DNA of 64,000 nt from an uncultured Clostridia bacterium. Its GTDB lineage: Bacteria; Bacillota; Clostridia; Christensenellales; UBA1242. The notes beneath the pieces are model-generated. The model was not told the DNA's origin. It was given only the letters and a program-made list of their open reading frames with translations, and ran no database searches. The position numbers and the translations under genes were made by a program. The stretch is taken from contig CAKVHC010000001.1 in NCBI GenBank assembly GCA_934747805.1, forward strand, positions 1 to 64,000, given 5' to 3'. Shown here piece after piece: positions 37,039 to 45,915 of the stretch; the stretch's first letter is position 1; each line of letters begins with the position of its first letter.

Positions 37039-38157
37039 TTAATTTACTTTTTCCTTAAATGTCAAAAGTTTATTTCTATAATACTCGTATTGTTGTTGTC
37101 TTTTTTCTATTTCTGCCGGCAACCCAATTCCAAGGTCAGAACATATTTTGTCAAAGTTGTCTAAAACATTCACAATTCGTTGTTGAATGTCAAGTGGAGG
37201 AATTGGAATTTCATAATTTACAATCATTGGAATTGTTAATTGAGGGATGCCTGTTTCTGGTATTTTAAATTGAACAGTTTGAAGATAATGATACAAAAAT
37301 TCTGCCATTAAATCTTTCTTTGGTTGTGCAGAAATCAAACGAATAATAGGATAAAATGGTTCATTTCGTAACGCACAATGGCCTACAGTTCCTCTAGCAG
37401 CAATCGTAACGCATTTATTTTTTACTTTTGCCACATCAGTATAACCATACAAAGCATTTTCCCCGACTCCATTACTATAAATTGGAATATTATATGTCTT
37501 GGTCCTAATTTTAGAAAACCTATCCTTTGGGACATCTCCACCCGCCGACAATAAACATACATCACCAAGTTTTTTCCATTCAAATTTCGGTTCTTCAAAG
37601 GTTAAAAGTTTATCTCTATAATAATTATATTGCTTTTTTCTCGCTGTAAGCTCCGCTGTAAGCTCCGCTGTAAGCTCCGTGAAATTGTCAAGTACCTTGA
37701 CAATTTCACTTTGGACTTCCAAAGGTGGAATTGGAATTTTAAATTTATCAATGTCAGTTTTATTAAGGGCTGGAATGCTTCCACGAGAAACAATTGAACT
37801 CATTATATTTTCTTCACAATTTTTTAATGCATAATACATGTATTTAGTCTTATATTCAGATTCGTTCTTTGAACGGTAAGGATAACATAAACCACCAGCC
37901 CAAAAATCTTCGTTTATATATGAAATAAAACCTGCATATTCTCCCCTTGAAGCGATAGTAATTGCATTTTTAGTATTATTGTTTTTATCGTATTTACCAT
38001 AAAAGTCTCTGCCTGAATTCATAACGGGATAACCAACAGCTTTTAATTCACTTTGTTTAAGAGTACCTTTAGGTAAGTTACAACATATTTCATCAATTTT
38101 TTTGAATTCCACACCATCAGGGCATAATTTTTCAATCAATTCTTCAATTTTACTCAT
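37039..38157 (-). CDS. hsdS: Type I restriction specificity subunit with TAEL spacer repeats
   Basis: 372 residues from 38157, where the ATG overlaps the hsdM stop and uses the GGAGG inside the last hsdM codons; a longer frame to 38196 is unlikely. Two target-recognition domains each end in a conserved helix: [14 protein letters not shown] in the middle and [13 protein letters not shown] at the end. The central spacer contains [13 protein letters not shown], encoded by three perfect 12-bp repeats (37643-37678). In the EcoR124 (type IC) family the number of TAEL units sets the gap in the bipartite DNA target, so a change in copy number would change specificity. Confidence 0.93.
   Translation of the reverse strand: MSKIEELIEKLCPDGVEFKKIDEICCNLPKGTLKQSELKAVGYPVMNSGRDFYGKYDKNNNTKNAITIASRGEYAGFISYINEDFWAGGLCYPYRSKNESEYKTKYMYYALKNCEENIMSSIVSRGSIPALNKTDIDKFKIPIPPLEVQSEIVKVLDNFTELTAELTAELTARKKQYNYYRDKLLTFEEPKFEWKKLGDVCLLSAGGDVPKDRFSKIRTKTYNIPIYSNGVGENALYGYTDVAKVKNKCVTIAARGTVGHCALRNEPFYPIIRLISAQPKKDLMAEFLYHYLQTVQFKIPETGIPQLTIPMIVNYEIPIPPLDIQQRIVNVLDNFDKICSDLGIGLPAEIEKRQQQYEYYRNKLLTFKEKVN
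37643..37678 (-). repeat. Three tandem 12-bp repeats inside hsdS
   Basis: GCTGTAAGCTCC three times on the + strand with no mismatch, encoding TAEL units. Unequal recombination or slippage would add or remove four residues in frame. Confidence 0.95.
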
Positions 38158-39748
38158 TATTATTGCCTCCTTCAATGTCGGCAATAATTTTGTCAATTTC
38201 TTTTCTCAAAACTTCTTCGTGAGCGACGATTTCTTTTATTTGTTGATTTAACACCTTTATATCAATTTTTTCTTTTGTATCTTCTTTCTCAACATAAGTA
38301 GAAACTGAAAGATTGTAGTTTTGTTTTGCAATTTCTTCATTAGAAACAAGTTTTGCAATGTTATCAACGTCCCTTCTATTTGAAAATAATTCAAGAATTT
38401 TTTCAATATCCCCGTCTTTGCCTGTTCTTAACTTATTGTTGTTTGTAACTTTAACACAATACTTACTTGCATCTATAAAGAGTGTGGAATTATCATTTTT
38501 AGACTTTTTTAATACCATTATACAGGTTGCTATGCTTGTACCAAAAAATAGGTTATCTGGCAATTGAATAATAGAATCGATAAAGTTGTTATCTATCAAA
38601 TATTGTCTTATTTTTTGCTCAGCACCACCACGATAGAATATTCCAGGGAAGCATACAATTGCAGCAGTTCCATTTGTTGCAAGCCAAGAAAGCGAGTGCA
38701 TAACAAATGCAAGGTCAGCCTTAGACTTTGGTGCAAGAACTCCAGCTGGAGCAAATCTTGGATCATTTATAAGCTTTATATCATCATCGCCAGGCCACTT
38801 AATTGAATATGGTGGATTAGAAACAATTGCTTCAAAAGGTTCTTCATCCCAATGTTGAGGAGCAAGAAGAGTGTCATCACAAGCGATGTTAAACTCATCA
38901 TAATTGATGTCATGTAAAAACATATTGATTCTGCAAAGATTGTATGTTGTTAGATTTACTTCTTGACCAAAAAAACCTTGACGGACTTTATCTTTTCCTA
39001 AAACTTTTGCAAAGTTCAAAAGAAGTGAGCCAGAGCCGCACGCTGGGTCATAAACCTTATTGACTTCTGTTTTACCAACAACAGTTAGTCTTGTAAGTAA
39101 TTCTGAAACTTCTTGTGGAGTATAATACTCGCCACCAGATTTCCCAGCATTTGAAGCATACATTCCCATCAAAAATTCATAGGCATCACCAAACGCATCT
39201 ATTGTATTATCTTGATAATTACCAAGCTTCATTTCGCCAATGTTGTCTAAAATTTTAAGCAATTTTTCATTTCTTTTAGCAACCGTAGCACCAAGTTTAT
39301 TTGAGTTAACATCAATATCATCAAATAAGCCTTTAAAATCATCTTCGCTATCGCTGCCTTTAGCAGAGTTTTCAATGGCTTTAAAAACCTTTTCCAATGT
39401 TTCATTTAGATTTTCTTTGTATTTGGGATATTTATTTGCATTCGCTCTTACATTGCAAAAAAGTTGGCTTGGCAAAATGAAAAAGCCTCTACTGTTTACC
39501 ATATCTTCTCGAGCCTGTTCAGCTTCTGAATCACTTAATTTTGTGTAATCAAAGCCAATATCACCATAATCATGTTCATTTTTGTTTATATAATTTGCTA
39601 TGTTCTCAGAGATATATCTGTAAAACATAAAGCCTAGAACATATTGTTTAAAGTCCCAACCATCAACCGAACCTCTTAAATCATTCGCAATATTCCAAAT
39701 CGCTTTATGTAGTTCATCTCTTTCTTGTTCTTTAATGTTATTTGCCAT
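38150..39748 (-). CDS. hsdM: Type I restriction M subunit (N6-adenine methyltransferase)
   Basis: 532 residues. SAM-binding motif I is DPACGSG (234-240) and the catalytic motif IV is NPPYS (311-315). The N-terminal helical domain ([20 protein letters not shown], '[16 protein letters not shown]') and the C-terminal coiled part that contacts HsdS are normal. It methylates the host target with HsdS and forms the restriction complex with HsdR. AGGAG precedes the ATG. It starts 9 bp after the prrC-type gene and overlaps hsdS by 8 bp. Confidence 0.96.
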   Translation of the reverse strand: MANNIKEQERDELHKAIWNIANDLRGSVDGWDFKQYVLGFMFYRYISENIANYINKNEHDYGDIGFDYTKLSDSEAEQAREDMVNSRGFFILPSQLFCNVRANANKYPKYKENLNETLEKVFKAIENSAKGSDSEDDFKGLFDDIDVNSNKLGATVAKRNEKLLKILDNIGEMKLGNYQDNTIDAFGDAYEFLMGMYASNAGKSGGEYYTPQEVSELLTRLTVVGKTEVNKVYDPACGSGSLLLNFAKVLGKDKVRQGFFGQEVNLTTYNLCRINMFLHDINYDEFNIACDDTLLAPQHWDEEPFEAIVSNPPYSIKWPGDDDIKLINDPRFAPAGVLAPKSKADLAFVMHSLSWLATNGTAAIVCFPGIFYRGGAEQKIRQYLIDNNFIDSIIQLPDNLFFGTSIATCIMVLKKSKNDNSTLFIDASKYCVKVTNNNKLRTGKDGDIEKILELFSNRRDVDNIAKLVSNEEIAKQNYNLSVSTYVEKEDTKEKIDIKVLNQQIKEIVAHEEVLRKEIDKIIADIEGGNNNE

Positions 39749-39757
39749 TGTTTACTC

Positions 39758-40822
39758 CTATAATTTTATTTTATATGTGTTAATGAAATAGTCAAAGCCA
39801 TCTTTAAAAATATTTATTTGTTCATTCGTTAGATATTCTGTTTCTAAATCCATATATCGTTCGTGACTATTCATATTTACTATTTTATTCAGATCTTCTT
39901 TGTGGTCATAATTTGCAAATAAATCTTGCCAACTAGAATAGCCCAAAAATATTGAACTTTTTTCTATAACACTTCTAAAAATGTTAAAATGATTCTTTCT
40001 TATTGTATTCGTATTAAATGCCTTTTTTATTTCGGCAAGTGATTTTAGGTGATATGATATTGGGGTGCTAGTCCCCAGATTTTTAAGATAAATATTTTGA
40101 TCAATATTTTGCATTATGTAAAATAGACATTTTGAATTTCTATTTCTTAGTGTGTTAAAAAGTATATTATAAAACATAACATGGTGTGTTGTAATCAAAA
40201 ATTTAATGTCTATTTCTTTTTCATGTACATATTGGATTAATTTAATGAGCTGCATTGACAAAGTATAAATTTTAAATTCATCTAATGACGACATCGGATC
40301 ATCAATTATTATGTATTTCAAATTATTGAACTCTTCAGTTGATCTATCTTCTTGTTTTTCACTTAATATATCAACAGCTTGCTTTAATGCAGCGTAAAAA
40401 ACCGACCATTTAAATAAAGTTTCTTCACCTTTTGAAATCTTAACAGCAATCCTATTACCATTTTCGTCAGGCAGTAAAAATTGTACATTACCAGTATCAA
40501 AATCAATTAAAGGTTCAATTTTAACATCTGTAAATTTATTAAAATAAAATAAAATATCTTTTTCTAAGTACTCATCCTTAATAAAATTAAAAAGCCATGT
40601 ATTTGTTAAAATTGACATAATCTTTTCTTCATTATCCCATGTAAAATAATCTTCAACAATTGCATTATAACTAAGAGATTCTATATTTTCATCATTTTCA
40701 AAAGTACAAGACAATCTTGTTTTTCCTGTTGCATTGAAAGCATACAAAAGCACATCTTTATCAGAATCAAGATCATTTTTTATATGGGTTGCAATATTTT
40801 CAAAACCTATTATTTCGCTCAT
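39758..40822 (-). CDS. prrC: PrrC-type anticodon nuclease
   Basis: 354 residues. An ABC-like ATPase with Walker A LLYAFNATGKTRLS (A28-T35), 'EDYFTWDN', the signature region 'ISKGEETLFKWSVFYAAL', Walker B IIIDDPMSSLD and H-loop 'FLITTHHVMFYNILFN' is followed by the C-terminal nuclease part. R283 and E287 (FRSVIEKSS) and H320 (MNSHERY) match the Arg-Glu-His triad of E. coli PrrC. PrrC lies dormant in a type IC restriction complex (EcoprrI) and, when a phage inhibits restriction, cuts tRNA-Lys in the anticodon loop. Its place directly before hsdM-hsdS-hsdR fits this exactly. It is slightly shorter than the E. coli protein (396). Confidence 0.9.
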   Translation of the reverse strand: MSEIIGFENIATHIKNDLDSDKDVLLYAFNATGKTRLSCTFENDENIESLSYNAIVEDYFTWDNEEKIMSILTNTWLFNFIKDEYLEKDILFYFNKFTDVKIEPLIDFDTGNVQFLLPDENGNRIAVKISKGEETLFKWSVFYAALKQAVDILSEKQEDRSTEEFNNLKYIIIDDPMSSLDEFKIYTLSMQLIKLIQYVHEKEIDIKFLITTHHVMFYNILFNTLRNRNSKCLFYIMQNIDQNIYLKNLGTSTPISYHLKSLAEIKKAFNTNTIRKNHFNIFRSVIEKSSIFLGYSSWQDLFANYDHKEDLNKIVNMNSHERYMDLETEYLTNEQINIFKDGFDYFINTYKIKL

Positions 40823-40824
40823 AA

Positions 40825-41499
40825 TTATATACCTAATCTTGTTCTTAATTCCATTGATAGGATTTCACCATTATATGTAAAAACATCAGTGCCTGCAACA
40901 TGTCTATTTTTGCTGCCACGTTGCACATTCAATTCTCCAGCTAATCCACTCAGAGAATATTGTTTCCCTTCATATTCAACTTTTGTTTCAGATATAACTA
41001 TACATTTTATTGTTGGATCTTTTGTGTAAACAAGCTCAGCGTCAATTGGAATTCCATATTCAGAAAATGTAAGTTTTTTCCTAGTCCTTTCATAGTGTCT
41101 TTTAATCTCACCAGCTTCTTTTGTTTGTTTTCTCTGTTCTTGAGTTGGAGCAATGCGTTTTAAGTTCTTCAATAGACCATTTATCGATGCAATGTCTTCT
41201 AGCGTTTGATATGCATCTTCAGCACTCATAATATAAAACTCTCTTTTGCGTTGTTTACCATTATTATTTTCAATTGCTTTTAACCCTGGGTTAAATCTAT
41301 CAATTATTGCATGGACTTTTTTATCAGTTAAACGCTCAGCTACTTTATAAGTTGCATATACCTGGAAAGAAAAAGGAATGCATTCACTTCTATTTAGTTG
41401 TGTTAATCTTTCATCAACATCACTTGCATAACCAATTTTCACATATTCCGGGAAAGATGGGTTTGTTAAAATGTAAATATATCCAGCAGTTTCTTCCAT
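40825..41499 (-). CDS. GIY-YIG nuclease family protein
   Basis: 224 residues from 41499, where GGAGG precedes ATG; a TTG four codons upstream is less likely. The N-terminal 'AGYIYILTNPSFPEYVKIGYA' carries the two short motifs of the GIY-YIG fold (as YIY and KIG), followed by 'DVDERLTQLNRSECIPF', as in the T5orf172/MUG113-like branch. The C-terminal domain (about 140-224, 'YGIPIDAELVYTK', 'LSGLAGELNVQRGSKNRHVAG') resembles DUF4357/RAMA-like modules that read modified DNA. It is the first gene of the PrrC and restriction operon, with a 2-bp gap to prrC. A role as an extra nuclease or modification sensor is inferred from position. Confidence 0.75.
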   Translation of the reverse strand: MEETAGYIYILTNPSFPEYVKIGYASDVDERLTQLNRSECIPFSFQVYATYKVAERLTDKKVHAIIDRFNPGLKAIENNNGKQRKREFYIMSAEDAYQTLEDIASINGLLKNLKRIAPTQEQRKQTKEAGEIKRHYERTRKKLTFSEYGIPIDAELVYTKDPTIKCIVISETKVEYEGKQYSLSGLAGELNVQRGSKNRHVAGTDVFTYNGEILSMELRTRLGI

Positions 41500-41520
41500 A
41501 AAGACCTCCAATCTATGACA

Positions 41521-41560
41521 ATTATAACATAAAAAATCTGTAAATTGTATTTAATTTACA
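41521..41560 (-). promoter_or_regulatory. Promoter with operator-like dyad for the prrC-hsd operon
   Basis: On the minus strand TGT-TATAAT (extended -10, 41521-41529) lies just before the GIY-YIG gene. Upstream of it TGTAAAT and ATTTACA (41539-41545, 41554-41560) form a dyad with an 8-bp gap over the -35 region, suggesting repressor control. Confidence 0.5.
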
Positions 41561-41610
41561 ATATTTTATAAGAAAAATATTTTTCCTTAGAAAATGTGGT
41601 GAAAAATTAT

Positions 41611-41782
41611 TCTCTCCAGTTAATGCAATAAAACTGTATTTTCTGGAGAAAAACATATAATTTTTATGCTTATTTGCTCCAGATAATTGAGTTTTATACA
41701 ACTTTCTGGAGCAAATCGTATATTTCTCAAAATGACTTGCAAAAGAAATATATTTACGGTAAAACACAAACACCTGGAGGTG
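41611..41782. repeat. Array of CTGGAG dyads in the divergent intergenic region
   Basis: Two inverted repeats CTCCAG-N23-CTGGAG lie at 41614-41648 and 41677-41711, exactly 63 bp apart; the second has 10-bp arms (TTTGCTCCAG/CTGGAGCAAA, 41673-41715). A third CTGGAG is part of CACCTGGAGGTG (41771-41782), which overlaps the ribosome site of the next gene. Equal spacing suggests binding sites for a dimeric regulator or paired RNA hairpins controlling the genes on the + strand. Confidence 0.6.
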
Positions 41783-41786
41783 GATT

Positions 41787-42344
41787 ATGAAAGCGAGATT
41801 TGTTTGTGATATTTCTAATGCAAGATTAGCAAGAAATAGAATTGATAGGAGCGAAGGATTTGTAGCTAAGTTTGTAGTTGAAAGAGTGGTATATTTGGCA
41901 AGAGATTATTTTATATATTTTAGAGAACATTTGCTAGAAGATAACCCTAATATCGTTGCACATAAACACGAAATGTATATTGATAACAAAGGCTGTTTTT
42001 ATGTAATTATGTTTTGTTGTTTACATAGTGACATTATGCTTTTGGTTTACAGCGATGACAAAGAATATGCCAAGTATGTTTCTATAATTTCAAATGGAGG
42101 TGAAAAAGTTGAACAACGTTTTACAACTAGTAAAAGATACACTAAAAACGAAAAACTCAGCACAGAAGAACAACTGCAACTAACTAAAATTTGCGAATTA
42201 GAAGATGAGTTCGTAAAGAATTTTTCAAAAGAAAAATGGCGAGAGTATTTTAATTTAGACATAGAAAAAGGTCAACTTGTAAATCTAAAAATTGACCATG
42301 TTATTGAAACTACCTACAAAGTTTGTAAAGAATTACTCAAATAA
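41787..42344 (+). CDS. Unknown protein, 185 residues, first gene of the methylase cluster
   Basis: No family recognised with confidence. The protein starts MKARFVCDISNARLARNRID and has a mixed alpha/beta middle ('HEMYIDNKGCFYVIMFCCLH') and a charged helical C-terminal half. CTGGAGGTGG, the last copy of the dyad motif, provides the ribosome site, so translation could be regulated there. It precedes the Dam-type methylase by 88 bp on the same strand. Possibilities include a regulator or an accessory defence protein; nothing in the sequence decides. Confidence 0.6.
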   Translation: MKARFVCDISNARLARNRIDRSEGFVAKFVVERVVYLARDYFIYFREHLLEDNPNIVAHKHEMYIDNKGCFYVIMFCCLHSDIMLLVYSDDKEYAKYVSIISNGGEKVEQRFTTSKRYTKNEKLSTEEQLQLTKICELEDEFVKNFSKEKWREYFNLDIEKGQLVNLKIDHVIETTYKVCKELLK

Positions 42345-42406
42345 AGTGTTGAATTTATAAAAAATTTATAATAATTTGTGATTATAGTGCAAAAATTGTA
42401 TTTTTG

Positions 42407-42415
42407 TGCTATAAT
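42407..42415 (+). promoter_or_regulatory. Extended -10 promoter of the Dam-type methylase
   Basis: TGC directly followed by TATAAT, 18 bases before the ATG at 42433, with AGGAG between. No clear -35. Confidence 0.5.
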
Positions 42416-42432
42416 TTTTTTAGGAGAAAATT

Positions 42433-43257
42433 ATGATTACACCCTTTTTAAGATGGGCTGGTGGTAAACGCTGGTTAATTAACGAAGTAAATGATTTAAT
42501 AAGAGGCTACGAATTTAATAATTATTATGAGCCTTTTCTTGGTAGTGCTGCAATTTTTTTTAATATTGAAGCTTCTTTCACTAAATGTTATCTTAATGAT
42601 ATAAATAATGAGTTAATCTTAACCTATAAACAAGTTAAAGAAAATAAGAACTCTGTTATTAAATATTTAAAACAATTTCCGAATGAAAAAGATTTTTATT
42701 ATGATATCAGAAAAAAACGATTTAGAAGTTTAAGTAAGCAAGCTGCTCAATTCATCTATCTAAATCACACCTCCTATAATGGTATTTATAGGGTTAATAG
42801 TAAAGGCGAATATAATGTTCCTTTTGGGTATAAAAAGAACTACACAATCGATGAACAATCTCTCAATACATGTTCTGAAAAGTTGCAAAATTCAGTTCTA
42901 TCTTCAGGTAACTTTACATGCTTTGTAGATCAAATCCAAGAAGGAGACTTAATCTTTCTAGATCCGCCATATACTGTTTCACACAACAATAATGGTTTTA
43001 TAGAATATAATAAAAACTTATTTTCATTAGAAGATCAAATAAGATTGAGTGAATTTATAGATAAAATAAAAGAAAAAAGGGCTTATTATATATTAACAAA
43101 TGCTGTCCACAAAAAAATTGATGAAATATTTGATAAAGGCGATTACAAATATATCCTTAATCGATCTAGCACTATAGGTGGAAGAAATGCAAAGCGAGGA
43201 CAAATAGAAGAATATTTATTTACTAATATTAAAAGGAGAAATTCTAGTGATAATTAA
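42433..43257 (+). CDS. DNA adenine methylase, Dam/D12 class
   Basis: 274 residues. FLRWAGGKRWL (5-15) and 'YYEPFLGSAAIFF' form the SAM site, DPPY (177-180) is the catalytic motif, and 'FIYLNHTSYNGIYRVNSKGE' is the conserved target-handling region of D12-class enzymes. It would methylate adenine at N6; the target is often GATC or similar, but cannot be inferred here. It overlaps the DGQHR gene by 11 bp, so the two are translationally coupled and probably form one functional unit. Confidence 0.92.
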   Translation: MITPFLRWAGGKRWLINEVNDLIRGYEFNNYYEPFLGSAAIFFNIEASFTKCYLNDINNELILTYKQVKENKNSVIKYLKQFPNEKDFYYDIRKKRFRSLSKQAAQFIYLNHTSYNGIYRVNSKGEYNVPFGYKKNYTIDEQSLNTCSEKLQNSVLSSGNFTCFVDQIQEGDLIFLDPPYTVSHNNNGFIEYNKNLFSLEDQIRLSEFIDKIKEKRAYYILTNAVHKKIDEIFDKGDYKYILNRSSTIGGRNAKRGQIEEYLFTNIKRRNSSDN

Positions 43258-45481
43258 TCAAGCTCTAGACTTAAGTACAGATCAAAAAAAGTTATTGACA
43301 AATGTAAAACAAAAGTTTATTCGCAAAACAATTTTAAAAGAAGAAATTTCTAATTATGAAGAGCAAGGATATGTTGTATCTTCAAAACAAAAATCAAAAG
43401 CAATTGTAAAAAAATTAAAACCAGAAATTGAACTTGGTTATTATGAGTTTGTTCAATTGTTTTGTGAAATGGGTTTTAAAATTATTCCCAATTTGCCACA
43501 TTCTTTTAATGATGAGACAAAAGATATATCTGATTTTAGTTTTATCGCAGAAGATAATGAATGTATTTTAATTTGCTATTACTTATATTCTTATGCAAAA
43601 AAAGAAATAAGTTGTTTTGAACAAGTCTTAGAAAATATCAGATCAAATTATGGAGAATTATTAAAAGAACTTAGAAAAATATTTACTGGCAATAAAAAAT
43701 TTAAGGTTATCATTTGCACAAAAAACTACGCCATTTCTAAAAGTGATATTTCCTTTATTGGTGAACAGAAATATTTTTATATCGATGATGATAGATTAGA
43801 ATATTATAACAATTTAAACAAGCATCTCGGCAACGCATCAAAGTATCAATTATTGGGAAATCTGTTCTCAGGACAAAAGATTGCAAACTTAGATGAAGTA
43901 ATACCTGCCATACAAGGCAAAATGGGAGGATTAACATATTATTCTTTTTCTATAGAACCAGAAAAACTATTAAAAATAGGATACATACTTCATAGGACAG
44001 ATGCGAATAGAAATGATATGCCAACATATCAAAGACTTATTAGAAAATCAAGATTAAAACAAATAGAAACTTTTATTAATAATGGTGGTTTCTTTCCTAA
44101 CTCTGTTATTATAAGCATTGATACAAATAAAAAAGGGTTAACTTTCTCTCTTTCTAGTTTGCAAGACGAAACTTCAATCTCAAAAATAGGTCTACTAAAA
44201 CTACCTCAAAGATATAAGTCTGTTTATATTATTGATGGACAACATCGTCTTTATGGTTATGCAAACACACAATATAAAGAGACAAACACCATACCTGTAG
44301 TTGCCTTTTTGGATCTTGCTAAAAATGATCAGATAAAGCTTTTTATGGAGATTAATGAAAATCAAAAATCAGTATCGAAAAATCTTAGAACAACACTAAA
44401 TGCGGATCTATTATGGGATTCTGAAAATCCAACAGAAAGAAACACGGCTCTTTTCTCAAGAATTGCTCAGGAATTAGGAGAAAATACAGATTCTCCTTTA
44501 TTTGATAGAGTTATTATTGGTGAAAATAATAAAACAGACAAGTGTTGTATTACATTAGATACAATTAGGGATGCTTTGGATAAATCTGGTCTGTTTAATA
44601 AATATAAAGGATCAGAAATTGAGCGTTCTGGTATTTGTGATTTAAATAATAATGATAAAAACTTTGACAATATATTTGCTTTATTAGTTAGTTCTTTTAA
44701 ATATATTAAACAAAATGACATTGAAAATTGGAATAAATCAGAAGATGAAAACAAATGGGTATACAATATTTCAATTTACGGAATTATAAGAATTATTTCT
44801 GACATATCTAATATCTTATTAACAACTAATCTATATAATCAAGACAAAATTAATGAACATTTTGAAGATTTTAAACCTTATCTAGATGCAATAATTCAAG
44901 GTGTAAATGATTTGAATGACGAGCAGAAGAAAGATTTAAAAACTTCTTATGGTGGCGGAGGCCGAATTAAGTATTGGAGAACATTACAAGGTTTTATTTT
45001 AAGTAAATTCCCAAATATTATTTTTGATGGATATGAGGAGTGGCAAAAAAATAATACAAAACAATTTAATACCCAAGCATTTTCTTTAATAAGTGATATC
45101 GAATCATATTTAAATGAAAAAGTAAAAGAAAAATTAGTTTCTGAATTTGGTAAAAAATGGATGATAAATGGCATCCCTAAAGCTGTTATGCAAAAAATCA
45201 GAGATTTAAAAACGGAAAAAGAATATGAAGAGCCAGATATTGAAATAGATGAGTGGGATTGTTTGCACCTTATAGACTATAGAGACATTATGATAAATAA
45301 TTGGCAAAACATTTTTGATAAGGATTATTCCGATCCTTTCGTTAAAGGACGTTCAAAAAAAGATAAAACCGAATGGTTGGTAAATTTAAATAGAATAAGA
45401 AATAATGTAGACCATAATAGAAGTGTTTCTGAAGAAGATTTCAAATATTTAAACAACATTCATAATTGGCTTATAAAGTAG
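43247..45481 (+). CDS. DGQHR domain protein with C-terminal HEPN-like motif
   Basis: 744 residues, starting at a GTG with AGGAG eight bases upstream. Residues about 230-480 form a DGQHR domain: 'YIIDGQHRLYGYA' (DGQHR at 330-334), 'VVAFLDLAKNDQIKLFMEIN' and 'NENQKSVSK', related to DndB and ParB/sulfiredoxin-like folds found in DNA-modification systems. The N-terminal part (60-200) has an alpha/beta nuclease-like look with no clear active site. The C-terminal 150 residues end with RNNVDH (718-723), an R-x4-H motif of HEPN ribonucleases. Coupled to the Dam-type methylase, it may be the sensor or effector of a small defence system. That is inference. Confidence 0.75.
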   Translation: MIINQALDLSTDQKKLLTNVKQKFIRKTILKEEISNYEEQGYVVSSKQKSKAIVKKLKPEIELGYYEFVQLFCEMGFKIIPNLPHSFNDETKDISDFSFIAEDNECILICYYLYSYAKKEISCFEQVLENIRSNYGELLKELRKIFTGNKKFKVIICTKNYAISKSDISFIGEQKYFYIDDDRLEYYNNLNKHLGNASKYQLLGNLFSGQKIANLDEVIPAIQGKMGGLTYYSFSIEPEKLLKIGYILHRTDANRNDMPTYQRLIRKSRLKQIETFINNGGFFPNSVIISIDTNKKGLTFSLSSLQDETSISKIGLLKLPQRYKSVYIIDGQHRLYGYANTQYKETNTIPVVAFLDLAKNDQIKLFMEINENQKSVSKNLRTTLNADLLWDSENPTERNTALFSRIAQELGENTDSPLFDRVIIGENNKTDKCCITLDTIRDALDKSGLFNKYKGSEIERSGICDLNNNDKNFDNIFALLVSSFKYIKQNDIENWNKSEDENKWVYNISIYGIIRIISDISNILLTTNLYNQDKINEHFEDFKPYLDAIIQGVNDLNDEQKKDLKTSYGGGGRIKYWRTLQGFILSKFPNIIFDGYEEWQKNNTKQFNTQAFSLISDIESYLNEKVKEKLVSEFGKKWMINGIPKAVMQKIRDLKTEKEYEEPDIEIDEWDCLHLIDYRDIMINNWQNIFDKDYSDPFVKGRSKKDKTEWLVNLNRIRNNVDHNRSVSEEDFKYLNNIHNWLIK

Positions 45482-45657
45482 AACTGCACCCAAACGGTAG
45501 AATTGCTCAAAAGTGCACCAAATCGTCACCGCGATTTTGGTTAGGATTGATTAAAAGATAGTCAATTTGATTGAGAATTCCTGTCGAATTAAGTATAATT
45601 TTAATGATAATTAATAAAATGAGTGATAGAAAGGTGATTTTAATGATTTTCCATTGT
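45482..45657. other. Right end of the element, non-coding
   Basis: No gene. It contains the arm-like motifs AAAGTGCACC (45510) and AATCGTCACC (45521), 11 bp apart, matching those at the left end, and then AT-rich sequence up to the junction core at 45658. Confidence 0.5.
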
Positions 45658-45663
45658 TCCTAA

Positions 45664-45700
45664 GATTTAGTTGCAGGTTCGAGTCCTGCTGGGGTCACCA
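45664..45700 (+). pseudogene. 3' half of host tRNA-Arg(CCT), right junction (attR)
   Basis: GATTT (anticodon stem), AGTT, T arm GCAGG/CCTGC with loop TTCGAGT, acceptor strand TGGGGTC, A and encoded CCA. It pairs fully with the 5' half at 28340-28378 and not with the element's tRNA (its TGGGGTC cannot pair with GTGGCTA). The host terminator follows at 45711-45741. Confidence 0.9.
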
Positions 45701-45710
45701 CAAAAAAAAT

Positions 45711-45741
45711 AAAGAGAGACAAAATACAAACTCTCTTTTTT
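45711..45741 (+). terminator. Terminator of the host tRNA-Arg gene
   Basis: AAAGAGAG, a 12-base loop and CTCTCTTTTTT. The next 170 bp hold nothing I can identify. Confidence 0.75.
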
Positions 45742-45915
45742 GTTGGAATTACGGTTTCTCATTTGAGCATTACTCTGTTATACGACGAGTGCCATACACT
45801 AAATGCTAAGTGCTCTATAAAATAGCTATGGGAAAAGAACGCCTTGCTTGATTAAAAAAATGCAATATCACGACTAGTTTTTATGTCATGCGTTTTAGTC
45901 CGAATTCGCTTTTTC

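Noticed and set aside
37643..37678. Short tandem repeats as a CRISPR array
   Set aside because: Units are 12 bp without spacers and code for TAEL in hsdS. I saw no CRISPR array or cas gene in the window.
41522..41773. 83-codon minus-strand reading frame
   Set aside because: It runs through the promoter and the CTGGAG dyads, has no ribosome site and looks like AT-rich translation noise.
45664..45700. tmRNA 3' end
   Set aside because: tmRNA begins with GGG, but the pairing partner of TGGGGTC here is GACCTCA, and the matching 5' half is a normal tRNA with a D arm.
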